A stretch of DNA of 7,030 bases, from positions 1-7,030 of the forward strand of contig JAGOTO010000019.1 in the NCBI GenBank assembly GCA_018061705.1, written 5' to 3'. Shown here in pieces: positions 4,448-7,030 of this stretch. Below the pieces are notes generated by a model. The model had not been told where the DNA came from, ran no database searches, and saw only the letters and a program-made list of their open reading frames with translations. The DNA comes from Candidatus Saccharimonadota bacterium. Its GTDB lineage: Bacteria > Patescibacteria > Saccharimonadia > Saccharimonadales > UBA4665. Both the position numbers and the translations under genes were made by a program. The stretch's first letter is position 1. Each line of letters begins with the position of its first letter.

Positions 4448-6810
4448 TGGAAACTGTTGACGCACCATTGTCAGAGGATATGTTGCATAAAATTGACGCC
4501 TATTGGCGAGCCTCTAATTATTTAGCGGTCGGCCAGATCTACCTACGGGACAATCCACTACTCAGACGCCCCCTGCAGCTTAATGACGTCAAGAATATGC
4601 TCCTTGGACACTGGGGAACAACGCCAGGTCAAAACTTTATCTATGTCCACCTCAATCGTATCATCAAGATGCATGACCTCGATATGATCTATCTATCCGG
4701 ACCAGGGCATGGCGGTCCCGCACTTATGGGCAACACCTACCTAGAGGGTACGTGGAGCGAAGTATACCCAGACATGCCAGAAAACGAAGCCGGGATGCGG
4801 CGACTTTTCCAGCTATTTTCTTGGCCGGGGGGCTTAAGTAGCCACGTATCACCGCAAGTCCCTGGCTCGATACACGAAGGGGGCGAACTTGGCTACAGTC
4901 TCAGCCATGCGTTTGGTGCAGTCTTTGATAATCCCGATCTCATCGCCGCTTGCGTTGTCGGCGACGGAGAAGCCGAAACAGGCCCCCTCGCGACTGCTTG
5001 GCACAGCAACAAGTTTATCAACCCCAAGACAGATGGCGTAGTCCTCCCGATACTTCACCTGAACGGCTACAAAATCAGCAACCCCTCATTGCTAGCTCGA
5101 ATAGAGCGCGAGGAGCTAGAGCAACTGTTTCGTGGTTACGGCTATACCCCCTACTTTGTTGAGGGCAACGACCCAGCCCGAATGCATCAGCTTATGGCAG
5201 CCAAGCTTGACGAGGCTATTGCCGAGATTAAGCGAATCCAGACCAATGCCCGAGAGGCCGGAGACACGACTCGGCCACGCTGGCCCATGATTATTCTCAA
5301 TTCACCCAAGGGATGGACTGGGCCAAAATCATACGATGACAAAAAAGTTGAGGATAATTTCCGCTCACACCAGGTGCCCTTCCTCGTTGACGACCAACAT
5401 CTCGATAATATCCCCCTACTCGAGAGCTGGTTGCGTAGCTACCGACCAGAGGAGCTTTTTGATGAGACCGGCCGTCTCAACAGCGAACTAGCGGAATTGG
5501 CGCCAAAAGGTCGCCGTCGGATGAGCGCCAACGATCATGCAAACGGTGGTCGCCTGTTGCGCGAGTTGCGCTTGCCAGATTTTCGAGATTATTCTGTTCA
5601 CGTTGAATACCCAAGCATCGTCAATGCCGGGAACACCCACGCCCTCGGCCCTTGGTTGCGGGATGTCATCAAGCTCAACTCAGAAAGCAGAAACTTCCGT
5701 ATCTTTGCCCCTGACGAGACAGTTTCCAACCGCCTTGAGGCTGTATTTGAAACTACCAACCGTCAGTGGAATGCCCGGACCAAAGATAGCGATGAGTTTC
5801 TAGCAACCGAAGGAATGGTTGTTGACTCACAGTTGAGCGAACACCAAGCCGAAGGCTGGCTCGAAGGATACCTGCTCACCGGCCGCCATGGGGTCTTGAA
5901 TAGCTATGAGGCGTTTATCAGGATAGTGGACAGCATGGTCAACCAGCACGCCAAGTGGATCAAAATGTGTAATGAACTGGCCTGGAGGGAGCCCATCGCT
6001 TCCCTCAATTACCTTCTCACCAGCCATGTCTGGCGACAGGACCACAATGGGTTCACTCACCAAGATCCCGGATTCATTGATCACCTTGTCAATAAAAAAG
6101 CTGCTGTCGCTCGGGTCTACCTCCCCCCCGATGCGAACTGCCTGCTCAGCGTCATGGATCATTGCCTGCGCAGCCGCAACTACATAAACCTGACTATATG
6201 CGGCAAGCACGAAGCCCCACAATGGCTCAGCATGGAACAGGCTATCGAACATTGCAGCAAAGGGATTAGCGTATGGGACTGGGCCAGCAATGATCAGGAC
6301 GATCCTGATGTAGTGATGGCGGCGGCGGGAGATATCCCAACACTTGAGGTCATGGCCGCCGTCTCAATACTGCGCAAGCATCTGCCAAATCTTAAAGTTC
6401 GTGTAGTAAACGTCGTCGATCTTATGCGGTTACAGCCCGATACCGAGCATCCGCATGGGCTCAGTGACATGGAGTACAATGCAATATTTACAGCAGACAA
6501 AGAAATAATTTTTGCTTTCCATGGCTATCCATGGTTGATCCATCGCATGACGTATCGTCGTGGCAATCACCGGATGCACGTGCGGGGGTACAAGGAAGAA
6601 GGCACCATTACAACCGCCTTTGATATGACCGTCAAAAATGAAATGGACCGTTTTCACCTTGTGATTGATGCCATCGAAAGAACACCCATAAATACGCCTG
6701 AGGCCTTAGAGCTCAAAACTCTGATGCAGCAGAAACTCATCGAACATACCAACTACATCCAGCAGAATGGTCTGGACATGCCAGAGGTGCGTGACTGGGT
6801 CTGGGCCTAG
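4447..6810 (+). CDS. xfp: Xylulose-5-phosphate (possibly also fructose-6-phosphate) phosphoketolase
   Basis: A thiamine-diphosphate enzyme that splits xylulose-5-P with phosphate into acetyl-phosphate and glyceraldehyde-3-P. Many family members also split fructose-6-P, but sequence alone does not decide this here. The 787-aa protein is full length for the family (about 790-825). Signatures include [10 protein letters not shown] (53-62, His55), [13 protein letters not shown] (84-96, His88), SSHVSP (131-136, His133) and [15 protein letters not shown] (144-158). The ThDP-Mg motif GDGEAETGP (172-180) is followed by the metal-binding Asn188. The pyrimidine domain carries [14 protein letters not shown] (469-482) and [12 protein letters not shown] (531-542). 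The C-terminal domain carries EHPHGLSD (667-674), [12 protein letters not shown] (689-700) and [10 protein letters not shown] (711-720). All catalytic His and Glu positions that I can place are present. Start and ribosome binding site are clear. It is the second gene of an operon with ackA, together giving the ATP-yielding end of a phosphoketolase (heterofermentative or bifid-type) route. Confidence 0.97.
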   Translation: METVDAPLSEDMLHKIDAYWRASNYLAVGQIYLRDNPLLRRPLQLNDVKNMLLGHWGTTPGQNFIYVHLNRIIKMHDLDMIYLSGPGHGGPALMGNTYLEGTWSEVYPDMPENEAGMRRLFQLFSWPGGLSSHVSPQVPGSIHEGGELGYSLSHAFGAVFDNPDLIAACVVGDGEAETGPLATAWHSNKFINPKTDGVVLPILHLNGYKISNPSLLARIEREELEQLFRGYGYTPYFVEGNDPARMHQLMAAKLDEAIAEIKRIQTNAREAGDTTRPRWPMIILNSPKGWTGPKSYDDKKVEDNFRSHQVPFLVDDQHLDNIPLLESWLRSYRPEELFDETGRLNSELAELAPKGRRRMSANDHANGGRLLRELRLPDFRDYSVHVEYPSIVNAGNTHALGPWLRDVIKLNSESRNFRIFAPDETVSNRLEAVFETTNRQWNARTKDSDEFLATEGMVVDSQLSEHQAEGWLEGYLLTGRHGVLNSYEAFIRIVDSMVNQHAKWIKMCNELAWREPIASLNYLLTSHVWRQDHNGFTHQDPGFIDHLVNKKAAVARVYLPPDANCLLSVMDHCLRSRNYINLTICGKHEAPQWLSMEQAIEHCSKGISVWDWASNDQDDPDVVMAAAGDIPTLEVMAAVSILRKHLPNLKVRVVNVVDLMRLQPDTEHPHGLSDMEYNAIFTADKEIIFAFHGYPWLIHRMTYRRGNHRMHVRGYKEEGTITTAFDMTVKNEMDRFHLVIDAIERTPINTPEALELKTLMQQKLIEHTNYIQQNGLDMPEVRDWVWA

Positions 6811-6976
6811 TTCTGTGTACCCCGTAAAGGCGCCTCTCAAACTACTCAGCGTCGGCGAGCACTAGTTGTAGCCATCAGCACATGCCAACGATGGGGTGAA
6901 TATCACCTCTGTTATTATCTGATCCTGGGCGAAAGTCGCCCTATATATGCTCCGCCTGGATTTCGCGACAATCAAT
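6811..6976 (+). other. Untranslated region after xfp with two hairpins
   Basis: No gene is seen here. Two stem-loops are evident: GGTGA/TCACC around ATA (6895-6907, extendable to 7 bp with G6893-C6909 and one wobble), and GGGCGA/TCGCCC around AAG (6927-6941). Neither is followed by a T-run, so they are not typical terminators. They may be a structured 3' UTR that shields the ackA-xfp mRNA, or part of a small RNA ending at the terminator that follows. Confidence 0.45.
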
Positions 6977-7003
6977 AAGACCCACCCATCGGGCAGGTCT
7001 TTT
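6977..7003. terminator. Intrinsic terminator, probably bidirectional
   Basis: AAGACC (6977-6982) pairs with GGTCTT (6996-7001). After a CA/CA internal loop, CCC pairs with GGG around an ATC loop. The stem runs into TTTT on the plus strand. Read on the minus strand, it ends in TCTTATT, a weaker T-run. It most likely ends the ackA-xfp transcript and could also stop a convergent transcript from beyond the window. Confidence 0.7.
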
Positions 7004-7030
7004 GTGGGTTGGTGATACCTGGTTTTATTT

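Noticed and set aside
5827..6252. 141-codon open frame antisense to xfp
   Set aside because: It mirrors the highly conserved phosphoketolase coding strand and shows no motif or start signal of its own.
23..6810. Recoded stop codons as in Gracilibacteria/SR1 (UGA as Gly)
   Set aside because: All five genes read through with the standard code and end in TAA or TAG at family-typical lengths (the flavokinase at domain length), and no in-frame TGA is needed.
1..7030. CRISPR arrays, transposon ends, tRNA or rRNA genes
   Set aside because: No regularly spaced repeats, terminal inverted repeats with a transposase, T-loop GTTCGANTC box or rRNA signature were found.

Overview
The window is a compact bacterial segment of roughly 50% GC. 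It carries five complete, same-strand housekeeping genes: asd, a riboflavin kinase gene, pyrD, ackA and a phosphoketolase gene (xfp). All five read through with the standard genetic code, Trp is TGG, and there are no frameshifts. I see no mobile element, CRISPR array, rRNA or tRNA. Taxonomy cannot be fixed from sequence alone. The short stand-alone flavokinase, the DHODH of mixed class, and sugar catabolism by phosphoketolase plus acetate kinase would fit a streamlined fermentative bacterium. A Patescibacteria/CPR lineage such as Saccharibacteria is my tentative guess (inference, low confidence).

Left part (1-2802), biosynthesis. Aspartate-semialdehyde dehydrogenase (asd) is followed after 13 nt by a GTG-started, 146-codon riboflavin kinase that lacks the usual FMN adenylyltransferase half. 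A gap of about 97 nt holds a TATACT box very close to the pyrD ATG. pyrD then encodes an FMN-dependent dihydroorotate dehydrogenase with a class-2-like N-terminus but a class-1-like active-site Cys. The flavokinase makes FMN, which is the cofactor of the DHODH next door.

Middle (2803-3259), a 457-nt gap with no convincing gene. It contains several short inverted and direct repeats, including a 17-nt TCACAC/GTGTGA dyad, and ends in a TTGACA/CATACT promoter candidate just before ackA.

Right part (3260-6810), energy metabolism. ackA and xfp overlap by one base (TAATG) and form an evident operon. Phosphoketolase cleaves xylulose-5-P (possibly also fructose-6-P) to acetyl-phosphate, and acetate kinase uses the acetyl-phosphate to make ATP and acetate. 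The tail (6811-7030) has three hairpins, the last of which looks like a bidirectional intrinsic terminator.

This is mainly ordinary core metabolism, and I do not see evidence of a new multi-gene system. The points most worth a second look are the active site of PyrD, the single-domain flavokinase, a dense cluster of inverted and direct repeats inside asd, and the structured DNA upstream of ackA.
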